NCBI GenBank assembly: GCA_015066865.1
Contig: SVNQ01000011.1
Location: 1 to 45,040 of the forward strand
Direction: 5' to 3'
From: Ruminococcus sp.
Lineage (GTDB): Bacteria > Bacillota > Clostridia > Oscillospirales > Ruminococcaceae
DNA: 45,040 nucleotides
The position numbers and the translations under genes were made by a program. Positions within the stretch are counted from its first letter, which is position 1, and every line of letters begins with the position of its first letter. The notes below the pieces were generated by a model. It did not search any database. It was given only the letters and a program-made list of their open reading frames with translations, and had not been told where the DNA came from. Below are positions 25,446 through 34,800 of this stretch, piece by piece.

Positions 25446-25922
25446 TTAGTCAATTATTCTATTCGATAATATTTTTTTCAGTTGTCTGCCTATAGAACCG
25501 AAGCTACCTAATCCAAATATTCCTTTAATTTGCGGAATGTGGTCTGTTCTGTTTCCTTTTATGGTAACATATTCTTTTTTGACAACATTCCAAAATGCAA
25601 TATCCTTAGTTAAATCCTCTTCTGAGACTTCTGAGTAGTATATATTTTCAGCAAAACCTTTTCTCCATAACTGATGATTCACAACTTCAACTATCAGCAA
25701 TTTCTGGCTTTCAAGATTTTCAGGCAAATCCATTGTATGAGAAAAGAAATCATAAATATATATAAGATTCATTCCTCTCATAAAAGAATCATTGCTTTCT
25801 ATGTTGGTCTGTATGACTTTCCCGAAACAGTATAGATCCTTTTGGGGACATAATGCAAAGATATCTCCTGCTTTTGGTCGCTTATTTGTCTTTTTTAAAG
25901 GTATTAGTTCCTTGAATTCCAT
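25446..25922 (-). CDS. Imm26-like immunity-family protein inserted in the his operon
   Basis: A 158-residue protein. KRPKAGDIFALCPQKDLYCFGKVIQ near the N-terminus and NLIYIYDFF after it resemble the Imm26 family of polymorphic-toxin immunity proteins; this is from memory of the family, not a search. Base composition is clearly more A/T-rich than the his genes around it, and its intergenic gaps (84 and 50 bases) are wider than the operon's norm, which suggests later arrival. No toxin gene is nearby. The start at 25922 has AGAGGTG; the longer frame from 25997 lacks a site. Confidence 0.6.
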   Translation of the reverse strand: MEFKELIPLKKTNKRPKAGDIFALCPQKDLYCFGKVIQTNIESNDSFMRGMNLIYIYDFFSHTMDLPENLESQKLLIVEVVNHQLWRKGFAENIYYSEVSEEDLTKDIAFWNVVKKEYVTIKGNRTDHIPQIKGIFGLGSFGSIGRQLKKILSNRIID

Positions 25923-26006
25923 ATAAGCACCTCTATAATTACATAATTCTAAACATTTAGAATCGAATATAATCAAAATTCCGTAAGATTCAGCCAAATC
26001 TGCAAC

Positions 26007-26372
26007 CTACTTCTCCTCCCCATATGCATACCCAAAATGAATGGGCGGTGCGGTAACAGAAAGATAGACAAATTCGGAATCGCCGTCATTACGCAGACCA
26101 TGGATGTCCGTGTCGGCAAAACGCACCACATCCCCAGCAGTAAATGCCTGTTCTGCGTCCTCTGCAAGGAGAAGTGTGCCATTTCCTTTCAGGGCATACC
26201 AGATCTGTTCGGAGGCTTCGTGCATATGTCGTGGCTGAGATGCACCGACTTCCAGATGCACTTCCGTGATGGTCACACGCTTGCTTTCGGAATTATCGGG
26301 GTTGAGCAGCTGTCGGGATACAACACCGGGGTTAGCAAGGCTTTTAATGGTATCGGATTTGATGAATTCCAT
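26007..26372 (-). CDS. Cupin-domain protein in the his operon
   Basis: A 121-residue single-domain cupin. The motif HMHEASEQIWYALKGNGTL supplies metal-binding His/His/Glu, and FTAGDVVRFADTDIHGL gives the second motif with its His. It has no signal peptide. Ligand and reaction are unknown; small cupins include isomerases, dioxygenases and sensors. AAGGAGGTC precedes the ATG. It follows hisH by 33 bases in the same transcript. Confidence 0.85.
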   Translation of the reverse strand: MEFIKSDTIKSLANPGVVSRQLLNPDNSESKRVTITEVHLEVGASQPRHMHEASEQIWYALKGNGTLLLAEDAEQAFTAGDVVRFADTDIHGLRNDGDSEFVYLSVTAPPIHFGYAYGEEK

Positions 26373-26405
26373 AAAAAATGACCTCCTTGAAAAATTGCCG
26401 GTGAA

Positions 26406-27005
26406 TTACAGATCCCCGAAATTCCGCAAAATCCGTAAGCCTACTTCCCCGCTCTTCTCTGGATGGAACTGCGCGCCGTAGACGTTCTTTCCACCCCAGA
26501 CCATTGCAGGGACTCTGCCGCCGTATTCACACCATGCGGCAAGATCCTTGTCCGCACACTTTGCTGCATAGGAATGCACAAAGTACACAAACGGTTCGTC
26601 ACCAAGGTTCTGCAAAAGCGGACAGTCATTCTCGATCTCCAGCTTGTTCCAGCCCATATGGGGGATGATGAGGTCGGGTGCATCAATGCGGTCAACCTCG
26701 CCTTCGATGAGGTTTAAGCCCTCGCATTCTTCAAATTCATAGCTTTTTGAAAGCAGCATCTGCATGCCAAGACAAATGCCCAGAAGCGGTTTCTTCTGTG
26801 CCTGTTCGCAGAGGACTGTGTCAAGCCCCTTGGATTTGAGCATTTTCATCGCTGCCGGAAATGCACCCACACCGGGAAGGATGATCTTATCCGCTGCTTC
26901 GATTTCTGCAACATCGTCCGTCAGTTTGCTTTCAAGTCCGAGATAGTCAAGCGCATTCTTGACGCTGAAAATATTTCCTGCGCCGTAATCTACAATTGCA
27001 ATCAT
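26406..27005 (-). CDS. hisH: Imidazole glycerol phosphate synthase, glutamine amidotransferase subunit
   Basis: A 199-residue class I glutaminase that passes ammonia to HisF. The nucleophile Cys78 is in LLGICLGMQML, the catalytic His-x-Glu is in QFHPEKSG, and the N-terminal IVDYGAGNIFSVKNAL is typical. The start at 27005 overlaps the hisB stop as ATGA. Unlike the usual hisH-hisA-hisF order, two extra genes separate it from hisA. Confidence 0.97.
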   Translation of the reverse strand: MIAIVDYGAGNIFSVKNALDYLGLESKLTDDVAEIEAADKIILPGVGAFPAAMKMLKSKGLDTVLCEQAQKKPLLGICLGMQMLLSKSYEFEECEGLNLIEGEVDRIDAPDLIIPHMGWNKLEIENDCPLLQNLGDEPFVYFVHSYAAKCADKDLAAWCEYGGRVPAMVWGGKNVYGAQFHPEKSGEVGLRILRNFGDL

Positions 27006-27583
27006 CCTAACATTCCTTTCGTGGAGAAGCATTCGCCATTCTGCGTGGGTGTTACTGCCATACGCAGTGCATGGGCAACTGCCTTATAGGCGGCTTCAAT
27101 TTTATGGTGGTCATTCTTGCCGTACATCATGTTCACATGGAGCGTGATGCCTGCATTGAATGCAAACGCACGGAAAAATTCCTCCGTCAGGCAGCAATCA
27201 TAGGCACCGCACATGGGGTTTGTAAATTCACCCATGAATACGAGAAACGGACGGTTGCTGATGTCAAGGCTGCAGAACGCAAGGGCTTCGTCCATCGGAA
27301 TATAGGCAGAGCCGTATCTGGCAATGCCGCTCTTATCGCCGAGTGCCTTGGCAAGCGCCTGTCCGAGGACAATACCGGTATCCTCCACAAGGTGGTGGGA
27401 ATCGACATGAATGTCCCCCACTGCCTTGATCTGCATCGGGATTCTGCTGTGTACGGAAAGCGCAGTCAGCATATGGTCGAAGAAACCTACGCCCGTGGAA
27501 ATTTCCGTCACGCCGTTTTCAGGCAGGATGGTCACGGTAATATCGGTTTCTTTTGAAGTTCTGGTAACTGTTGCAGTATTCAT
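27002..27583 (-). CDS. hisB: Imidazoleglycerol-phosphate dehydratase
   Basis: A 193-residue manganese enzyme with the HHLVEDTGI and DHHKIEAAYKAVA motifs that hold the metals, plus GVGFFDHMLTALSVH near the N-terminus. It is the monofunctional form: no HAD histidinol-phosphatase domain is present. AGAGGT precedes the start, which overlaps the hisC stop (ATGA). Confidence 0.97.
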   Translation of the reverse strand: MNTATVTRTSKETDITVTILPENGVTEISTGVGFFDHMLTALSVHSRIPMQIKAVGDIHVDSHHLVEDTGIVLGQALAKALGDKSGIARYGSAYIPMDEALAFCSLDISNRPFLVFMGEFTNPMCGAYDCCLTEEFFRAFAFNAGITLHVNMMYGKNDHHKIEAAYKAVAHALRMAVTPTQNGECFSTKGMLG

Positions 27584-28656
27584 GCATTACCTCTTTTCGT
27601 CAGTGTTCCGAGAATTTCTTCAAGTGCAGTAAAGAAGGCATCCATTTCCTCCGGTGTGCCAATTGTAATTCTCAGATATTGGCTGATACGGGGTTTATTC
27701 CAGTGGCGAACAAAGATTTTGCGTTCCTTAAGAGCTGCAAAAATCTCTGCCGCATCGTATTCGGGATGGGTTGCGAAAATAAAATTGCTCATTGCATCGG
27801 GGAACGTAAATCCAAGTGCAGTAAGACGCTTCTTGGCATCCTCCCTCGTTTCTGCAATCTTCGCAGTAGTTTCATAGAAGTAGTCCGCATCCTTCACAGC
27901 CTCCGCACCGCAGAGCTGTGTCAGGGGATTCATTGTATAGGAATTGATGGAGAATTTTACATCGTTGAGATACTTGATCATCTTCTCACTGCCGATGGCA
28001 AAGCCGATTCGCATACCTGCCATGGAGCGTGACTTGGAAAATGTCTGAATGACAAGCAGATTCTCGTACTTATCAAGAAGCTCCAGACAGCTCTTTCCGC
28101 CGAAGTCAATATATGCTTCGTCCACCATCACAACCGAATCAGGATTCGCCTTCAAAATCTCCTCAATTGTTTCCAGTGATTCCAGAACACCTGTAGGTGC
28201 GTTGGGATTCGGGAAAATAATACCGCCGTTCGGAATCTTATAATCCGCAGGGTCAATGCGGAAATCATCCGTCAGTGGAATGGTTTTGTAGGGAATACGG
28301 TAAACCTCTGCCCAGACATCATAGAAAGAGTAGGTGATGTCGGGAAACAAAATGGGCTTTTCGGAATTGAAAAACGTCAGAAATGTCATAGAAATGACAT
28401 CATCGGAACCTACCCCCACAAAGACCTGTGAAGGCTTTACCTTGTAGAAATCTGCAAGGGCATTCACCAGTACCTCGGAATTGGTATCCGGGTACAGTCG
28501 CATTCTGCCGCACTCATAGGAATTGAGAATCTCCGTCACACGTGGAGTCGGCGGATAGGGGTTTTCGTTGGTGTTCAGCTTGATGACATCGGAAACCTTC
28601 GGCTGTTCACCGGGCGTATAGGGAATGACACGCCGGATATTGGATTCCCAGCTCAT
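27580..28656 (-). CDS. hisC: Histidinol-phosphate aminotransferase
   Basis: A 358-residue PLP aminotransferase of fold type I. The PLP lysine is in QTFSKSRSMAGMRIG. Other typical blocks are NTNENPYPPTP at the N-terminus, VGVGSDDVI, FPNPNAPTG and VDEAYIDF. It converts imidazole acetol phosphate to histidinol phosphate. GAGGAGG precedes the start, two bases after hisD ends. Confidence 0.97.
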   Translation of the reverse strand: MSWESNIRRVIPYTPGEQPKVSDVIKLNTNENPYPPTPRVTEILNSYECGRMRLYPDTNSEVLVNALADFYKVKPSQVFVGVGSDDVISMTFLTFFNSEKPILFPDITYSFYDVWAEVYRIPYKTIPLTDDFRIDPADYKIPNGGIIFPNPNAPTGVLESLETIEEILKANPDSVVMVDEAYIDFGGKSCLELLDKYENLLVIQTFSKSRSMAGMRIGFAIGSEKMIKYLNDVKFSINSYTMNPLTQLCGAEAVKDADYFYETTAKIAETREDAKKRLTALGFTFPDAMSNFIFATHPEYDAAEIFAALKERKIFVRHWNKPRISQYLRITIGTPEEMDAFFTALEEILGTLTKRGNA

Positions 28657-28658
28657 GC

Positions 28659-29951
28659 TTATTCCTCCTCGAAACGAACCTTGATGGCATTGGCATGTGC
28701 CGTCAGACCCTCACGCTCTGCAATCAGAACGATGTCATCCTTTGCCTCACGCAGTGCTTCTTCTGTATAATAAATATAGCTCGAACGCTTGATAAAGCTG
28801 TTCACGCCAAGCGGTGAGAAGAAACGAGCCGTTCCGCTTGTCGGAAGAACATGGTTCGGGCCTGCATAGTAATCGCCCAGCGGCTCGGATGCGTAGGCAC
28901 CGAGGAATACGGAACCTGCATTATCCAGTACGCCAATGAGTTCCAGCGGATTTTCCATGAGTACTTCCAGATGCTCAGGTGCAATGGCATTGGCAAGCTC
29001 TACCGCTTCCTCACGGCTGCGGCAGATCAACACTGCTGCATAGTCACGCAGGGATTTTTCAATGATTTCCTTTCTGGAAAGATACGCCATCTGGCGTTCG
29101 ATCTCAGCTTCCACCTTTTCTGCAAGAGATGCATCAGTCGTCACAAGAATGGAGGATGCAAGAACATCATGCTCTGCCTGGGACATGAGGTCTGCCGCAA
29201 CAAATTTCGGATCGGCAGTCTGATCCGCCATCACCAGAATTTCGCTCGGACCTGCGATCATATCAATATCAACAACACCATACAGCAGCTTCTTTGCAGT
29301 AGCAACATAGATATTGCCGGGGCCTACGATCTTATCCACCTTCGGAATTTCCTCCGTACCGTAAGCAAGTGCGGCGATTGCCTGTGCGCCGCCGGAGAGG
29401 AATACTCTGTCAACACCGCAGATAGCCGCTGCTACGAGAATATCCTTATTCGGTGTGCCATCCTTGCAAGGAGGGGTTACCATGATGATTTCCTTAACGC
29501 CTGCAATTTTTGCAGGAATTGCATTCATCAGCACACTGGACGGATAAGCTGCTGTACCGCCGGGAACGTACAGACCTACTCTTTCCAGACCACGGACTCT
29601 CTGTCCAAGGATCACGCCGTTATCCTTTGCATCAATAAAGCTCTGCGCTTTCTGGCGATTGTGGAAGTCTGCAATATTTTCCTGTGCATTCAGCAGGGCA
29701 TTGACAAATTCGGGATCCGCATCGGTCAGCGCATCGTTGATGATCTCACGGGGAACCTCATAATACTGCGGCAGATTGCCGTCAAATTTCTTCGTATATG
29801 CCTTAACAGCTTCATCGCCGCCCTCTCTGACGGTATCAATAATTTCGGTAACGATCTGTGTCACACGGCGGTCGGTTTCGCCGCTGCGGCGTTCGAGTTC
29901 CTTCAGAAACGCATATTCCTGCGTACCATCACATACAATTTTTCTCATCAT
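28659..29951 (-). CDS. hisD: Histidinol dehydrogenase
   Basis: A 430-residue zinc enzyme that oxidises histidinol to histidine in two NAD-dependent steps. Clear blocks are GLYVPGGTAAYPSSVLMNAIPA, GNIYVATAKKL, AGPSEILVMAD and DLMSQAEHD, with NHVLPTSGTARF near the end. The start at 29951 has GGAGGA at eight bases and overlaps hisG by 23 bases; 29948 is a possible alternative. Confidence 0.97.
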   Translation of the reverse strand: MMRKIVCDGTQEYAFLKELERRSGETDRRVTQIVTEIIDTVREGGDEAVKAYTKKFDGNLPQYYEVPREIINDALTDADPEFVNALLNAQENIADFHNRQKAQSFIDAKDNGVILGQRVRGLERVGLYVPGGTAAYPSSVLMNAIPAKIAGVKEIIMVTPPCKDGTPNKDILVAAAICGVDRVFLSGGAQAIAALAYGTEEIPKVDKIVGPGNIYVATAKKLLYGVVDIDMIAGPSEILVMADQTADPKFVAADLMSQAEHDVLASSILVTTDASLAEKVEAEIERQMAYLSRKEIIEKSLRDYAAVLICRSREEAVELANAIAPEHLEVLMENPLELIGVLDNAGSVFLGAYASEPLGDYYAGPNHVLPTSGTARFFSPLGVNSFIKRSSYIYYTEEALREAKDDIVLIAEREGLTAHANAIKVRFEEE

Positions 29952-30579
29952 TGAGTTTTTCCTCCACTTTCTGCACAAAGCTTTCAATTTCCTGCTGACG
30001 CATCTTCAGACTAACGGTATTGACGATCAGTCTTGCGGAAATCTGTGCAATATCTTCCACAACTTCCAGTCCGTTTTCTTTCAGTGTGGTTCCGGTTTCG
30101 ACAATATCCACGATACCATCCGCCAGATCCAGAAGCGGTGCAAGTTCCACGGAACCTTCAATTTTAACAATATCTACGTCCATATTCTTTCCTTCAAAGA
30201 AATTTCTGGTAACGTTCGGATATTTGGAAGCAATGGTTTTTACACCAAATCCGTCATAAAACGGATAGTCCTTTTTTGTAGCAAGGGCAAATTTACATTT
30301 GCCGAATCCAAGATTAACAAGCTCGAACAGCTTGCCGTTCATTTCCATCAAAGTATCCTTGCCGACAACACCCATGTCGCAGACACCGTGTTCCACATAG
30401 GTGATAACATCGGCTGCCTTTGCAAGTACAACCTCCAGATTTGCATCGGGGACGTACAGAATCAGCTTTCTTCCCTTTTCGTGCAGCTGTGTACAATCAT
30501 AGCCAAGACTCTCCAGCAGCTTTACGGTATCCTTCTCCAGTCTGCCCTTTGTCAGAGCTATACGAAGCGGTTTATTCAT
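29929..30579 (-). CDS. hisG: ATP phosphoribosyltransferase, short-form catalytic subunit
   Basis: A 216-residue enzyme for the first step of histidine synthesis. It starts PLRIALTKGRLEKDTVKLLE and has the PRPP-binding GIVDIVETGTTLKENGL. It lacks the C-terminal regulatory domain of long HisG, so it belongs to the short form that needs HisZ for activity and feedback inhibition; hisZ lies directly upstream and overlaps it by eight bases. The ATG at 30579 has GGAGGT at good spacing. Confidence 0.97.
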   Translation of the reverse strand: MNKPLRIALTKGRLEKDTVKLLESLGYDCTQLHEKGRKLILYVPDANLEVVLAKAADVITYVEHGVCDMGVVGKDTLMEMNGKLFELVNLGFGKCKFALATKKDYPFYDGFGVKTIASKYPNVTRNFFEGKNMDVDIVKIEGSVELAPLLDLADGIVDIVETGTTLKENGLEVVEDIAQISARLIVNTVSLKMRQQEIESFVQKVEEKLNDEKNCM

Positions 30580-31768
30580 TTGCATCCACCTCCATGCCTT
30601 CTTCGGAAACAAAGATGATCTTTCCAATCTTTCTGTCACGGGCATATTCACGCACCAGCTCCAGATCGGAGAACAGAGCGTGTTCTACCACCTGTCCCTC
30701 CCTGCGCAGTTCCTCTGCAACTGCAACAGCCTGTGCTTCACAGCCTTCCACAGCGGAAATCAGCACGTCGGGAACCTTGATCTGTGGTTTTTCAAGCTTT
30801 GCGGATGCACCTGCAACCGCATCTACATTGACAGCCATGCCGACAGCGGGAATATCATAGCCAAACTCGGACAGCAGCTTATCATATCTGCCGCCGGAAA
30901 GTACTTCCTCGCCGCAGCCTTCAAGATAACCCTTGATGACAAGACCTGTGTAATAATCCGTCTTGTTGACAAGTCCCAGATCTACGGTGATCTTTCCGTT
31001 CTGGTTCAGTTCACAAACCTCAAGATACAGTTCCTTGAGATTATCCAGAATCATTTCGATTCTCGCATCCTGGAACAGTGCAGAAGCCTTTTCAAATACT
31101 TCAACACCACCGAACAGTGTCGGCAGTTTTTTCAGTGCATTGGTAATCTTGTTATCGCCCATCTGATCGAGCAGATCATTGAGTGCAGGATAGTTCTTTT
31201 CTTCGATCAGACTGCGGATCTCCTCCTTCTGTCCGGGAGTAGCATTCAGACGATGCATCAGTTCACGGAAAATACCGACATCGCCAAGCTCGAGTGAATA
31301 ATTCACATCCACCGATGACAGGACGGAAACCGCAGCGGAAATGATCTCCATATCCGCCATTCTGGAAGATGAACCCAGCAATTCGATGCCCGTCTGCACG
31401 ATCTCATCGCTTCTGCCCTTTAAGGACGGCTCAAAGCGATAGACCGGCTGGTTGTAGAACAAACGCAGCGGCAGCATTGCGTCCTTCAGACGGGTTGCAA
31501 CCACTCTTGCGATCGGCATCGTCGAATCCGGACGAAGTACAAGCAGTCTGCCCTTGTTGTCCGTCAGCTTATAAAGTTCCTCCTGCGGAAAATAGCGGGA
31601 ATTGAGGTTGAATACATCGTAAAATTCCAAACCGGGCGTGATCAGTTCCGCATAACCCATTCTCTTGAAAATGGAATGGATCTTCTTCTCCGTTGCACGC
31701 TTGACATAACATTCATCAAACAGATAATCCCTTGTTCCCTCGGGAGTAATCAAATCATATCGACGCAT
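30572..31768 (-). CDS. hisZ: ATP phosphoribosyltransferase regulatory subunit
   Basis: A 398-residue histidyl-tRNA synthetase paralogue. It has the class II core (TPEGTRDYLFDE, LELGDVGIF, LRPDSTMPIARVVATR, and GLVIKGYLEGCGEEVLSGGRYDKLL) but does not charge tRNA. It forms a complex with short HisG. Its end is a nucleotide/histidine-binding-like region rather than a full anticodon-binding domain. First gene of the his operon, with AAGAGGA before the ATG and a promoter at 31832-31860. Confidence 0.94.
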   Translation of the reverse strand: MRRYDLITPEGTRDYLFDECYVKRATEKKIHSIFKRMGYAELITPGLEFYDVFNLNSRYFPQEELYKLTDNKGRLLVLRPDSTMPIARVVATRLKDAMLPLRLFYNQPVYRFEPSLKGRSDEIVQTGIELLGSSSRMADMEIISAAVSVLSSVDVNYSLELGDVGIFRELMHRLNATPGQKEEIRSLIEEKNYPALNDLLDQMGDNKITNALKKLPTLFGGVEVFEKASALFQDARIEMILDNLKELYLEVCELNQNGKITVDLGLVNKTDYYTGLVIKGYLEGCGEEVLSGGRYDKLLSEFGYDIPAVGMAVNVDAVAGASAKLEKPQIKVPDVLISAVEGCEAQAVAVAEELRREGQVVEHALFSDLELVREYARDRKIGKIIFVSEEGMEVDANE

Positions 31769-31823
31769 AGCTTTCCTCTTTTCTGTATTTTGGTTTTAAA
31801 AGCCTTCACTTTAGTATGCTACC

Positions 31824-31841
31824 ATGATACTATAGTAACAT
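31824..31841. promoter_or_regulatory. Palindrome over the his operon -10 box, candidate operator
   Basis: ATGATACTATAGTAACAT is an 18-base dyad with nine-base arms and one mismatched pair; the inner 10 bases are a perfect palindrome. It covers the -10 box of the his promoter, the classic place for a repressor. A TrpR-like HisR/YerC repressor is one candidate by analogy, but no such gene is in the window. Confidence 0.5.
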
Positions 31842-31860
31842 ATTATCACTGTAATGTCAA
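31832..31860 (-). promoter_or_regulatory. Promoter of the histidine operon
   Basis: Minus-strand TTGACA (31860-31855), a 17-base spacer and TACTAT (31837-31832), with a TGT extended -10. It begins immediately after the polC stop codon. I see no terminator between polC and this promoter, so some read-through from polC is possible. Confidence 0.8.
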
Positions 31861-31861
31861 G

Positions 31862-34800
31862 TTAAAAGAATGACATCTGTGTGGATTTCGGCAAATCGCC
31901 AAATGCTCCTAAACTATCGAGCATCTCAATTATGGTTTTTGACGCACCACTTTGTGTCTGGAACTCCTCTACGGACAGATAGTCGCCATTCTGGGCTGCA
32001 TCATAAATACCGTTTGCAGCCGATTCGCCGCATCCGGGCATTGCTGAGAACGGAATGCGAATTTTACCATCCTCAATGAGAAATTTAGATGCATGGGATT
32101 TTTTGAGATCAACCGGCAGGAAACTAAATCCACGGCTCATCATTTCATTCACGATCAGCAGAATATCGTAGAGGTCGGTTTCCTTTTTGGATTTCTCATT
32201 TCCCTTTTCCTTCAGTTCGTTAATTTTCGCACGGACGGCGCCAATACCGGCAATGGCAAGCTCCACATCAAAGTCGCCGCCTCTTACTGTGAGGTAGGTG
32301 GAGTAAAATTCCAGCGGTTTATACAGCTTGAACCATCCAAGCTTCATTGCGGCGATAACATACGCTGCGGCATGGGCTTTCGGGAACATGTATTTGATTT
32401 TCAGACAGCTTTCGATATACCAGTCCTCGACATTGTTATCCTTGAGCATCTGGATAATCTCAGGTGTAAAATTCTTAGGTGCCTGTCCTTTTCGTGTCCA
32501 TTCCATAATAGTGAAAGCCATTTTCGGCTCAACACCCTTATAAAGCAATGTGGTCATGATACTGTCACGGGTTCCGATTACCTCGGAAATAGTGCAGACA
32601 TTCTGATCGATCAGATCCTTTGCATTTCCAAGCCACACATCCGTACCGTGGGAAAGTCCCGAAATCTGGAGAAAGTCACTGAATTTTGTTGGCTTTGCGT
32701 CCATCAGCATGCCAATGGTAAAACCGGTACCCATTTCAGGGATACCAAGACTTCCGGTTGGACAGTAAATTTCTTCGGCAGTTACACCAAGCACGGAGCA
32801 GTCCGTACACATTTTGATTACCTGAGGATCATAGCCGGGAATATCCTTGATTTTCAGACCGGTCAGATCCTCCAGATGCTTATACAATGTAGGCACGACA
32901 TGGCCGAGTTCATCAAGTTTCAGGATGGTATCATGAATGGAATGGAAATCAAAGTGCGTGGTAATCACATCGGAATCCGTGGAATCAGCAGGATGCTGCA
33001 CGGGAGTAAAATCGTACACCTCATAATCGGACGGTACAACTACCATGCCGCCGGGATGCTGACCGGTGGTTCGCTTGATTCCGGTACATCCGATGGATAG
33101 TCTGTTTTCTTCTGCGGAATTGAGGACAGTCCCCTGTTCCTCCAGATATTTCTTAACAAAACCAAATGCAGTCTTATCGGCAATCGTACCGATCGTACCT
33201 GCCTTGAACACATTGTCACGTCCAAAGAGTTCTTCCGTATAGCGATGGGCGCTGGACTGGTATTCACCGGAAAAATTAAGGTCAATATCGGGCGCTTTAT
33301 CGCCGTCAAAACCAAGGAAGGTTTCAAACGGGATGTCATGGCCGTCACAGATCAGCGGTTCTCCGCAATTCGGACAGTTTTTCGGGGGAAGGTCAAAACC
33401 TGAACCATATGTACCGTCCGTGATAAATTCACTGTATTTGCACTTATTGCAGATATAGTGGGGCATCAGCGGGTTTACCTCGGAAATACCTGCCATGGAA
33501 GCAACGAATGAGGATCCAACAGATCCACGGGAACCCACAAGATAACCATGCTGCTCGGAATTATAGACAAGCTTCTGTGCAATCATATACAGCACGGAAA
33601 AGCCATGCTTAATGATGGACGCAAGTTCTCTGTTCAAACGTTTTTCCACAATTTCCGGCAGAGGATCGCCGTAAATCTCCCTTGCACGTTCGTGGGTGAT
33701 TCGCTTAAGATCTTCTTCTGCGCCTTCAATGGTGGGGGTAAATGTACCCTTGGGGATGGGATGGACATGTTCGCACGCATTCATAATGCGAATTGTATTG
33801 TCGATAACAACTTCCTCGGCTTTTTCTTCGCCAAGATATGCAAATTCCTTCAGCATTTCATCCGTTGTGCGCAAATACAGCGGCGGCTGAAATTCTGCAT
33901 CGGAGAAGCCCTGTCCGGATGTCAGGATCTTACGGAATACACTGTCCTTTTTATCAAGAAAATGCACATCACATGTCGCCACTACAGGAATACCAAGCTT
34001 TTCTCCAAGGGCAACGATGCGGCGATTATAATTGCGAAGGGTTTCTTCATCCTGTGCGATTCCCTTGCGAATCATAAATTCATTGTTTGCAATTGGCTGA
34101 ATCTCAAGATAGTCGTAAAATTTTGCAATTTCCTCAAGCTGTGCATCGGATTTACCGTCAACCATCGCAGAAAACAGTTCTCCTGCTTCGCATGCACTGC
34201 CGAATATCAGTCCGTCACGATGCTGTTCCAGCACGGATTTGGGAAGCAGCGGATGACGGTAAAAATAATCAAGATGCCCGTAGGAAACAAGGCGATAGAG
34301 ATTTTTCAGACCGACCTGATTACGGACAAGAATAATGTGATGGTAGGATTTGAGTTTTTTTACATCAATCGAATCGGTTCTCGTATTAAGATCATTCAGG
34401 GTTTCTACACCCTTTTCCTTAGCGGCACGTTCAACAAGGTTGATGTAGATCTTTGCAAGCATCAAAGCATCATCGGATGCTCGGTGATGGTCGAATTTTC
34501 CAAGCTTCAGATGCTTTGCAACAACATTCAGCTTGTGCTTGAAAAGATGGGGCAGCATGGATTGGCAGAGAATCAGTGTGTCGATCCAATTGTATTGAAA
34601 TGTGATCGAATGACGCTGACAAACTGCATTGATGAATGAAGTATCAAAAGTGGCATTATGTGCGGCAAGCACGGGGCTGTCTCCGCAAAATTCCATAAAC
34701 ATCCGCAGCGCCTCGGCTTCTTTCGGGGCATCCTGCACCATTTCCTGTGTGATACCAGTCAGCTCCACAATATTCTGTGGAATGATACGTTCAGGATTAA

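Noticed and set aside
31769..31861. T-box or histidine leader peptide before hisZ
   Set aside because: The leader is too short for a T-box, and no T-box sequence block or His-codon run is present.
32093..34639. Two long plus-strand frames (about 335 and 363 codons) opposite polC
   Set aside because: They are antisense to well-conserved PolC domains, with no recognisable motifs, binding sites or promoters.
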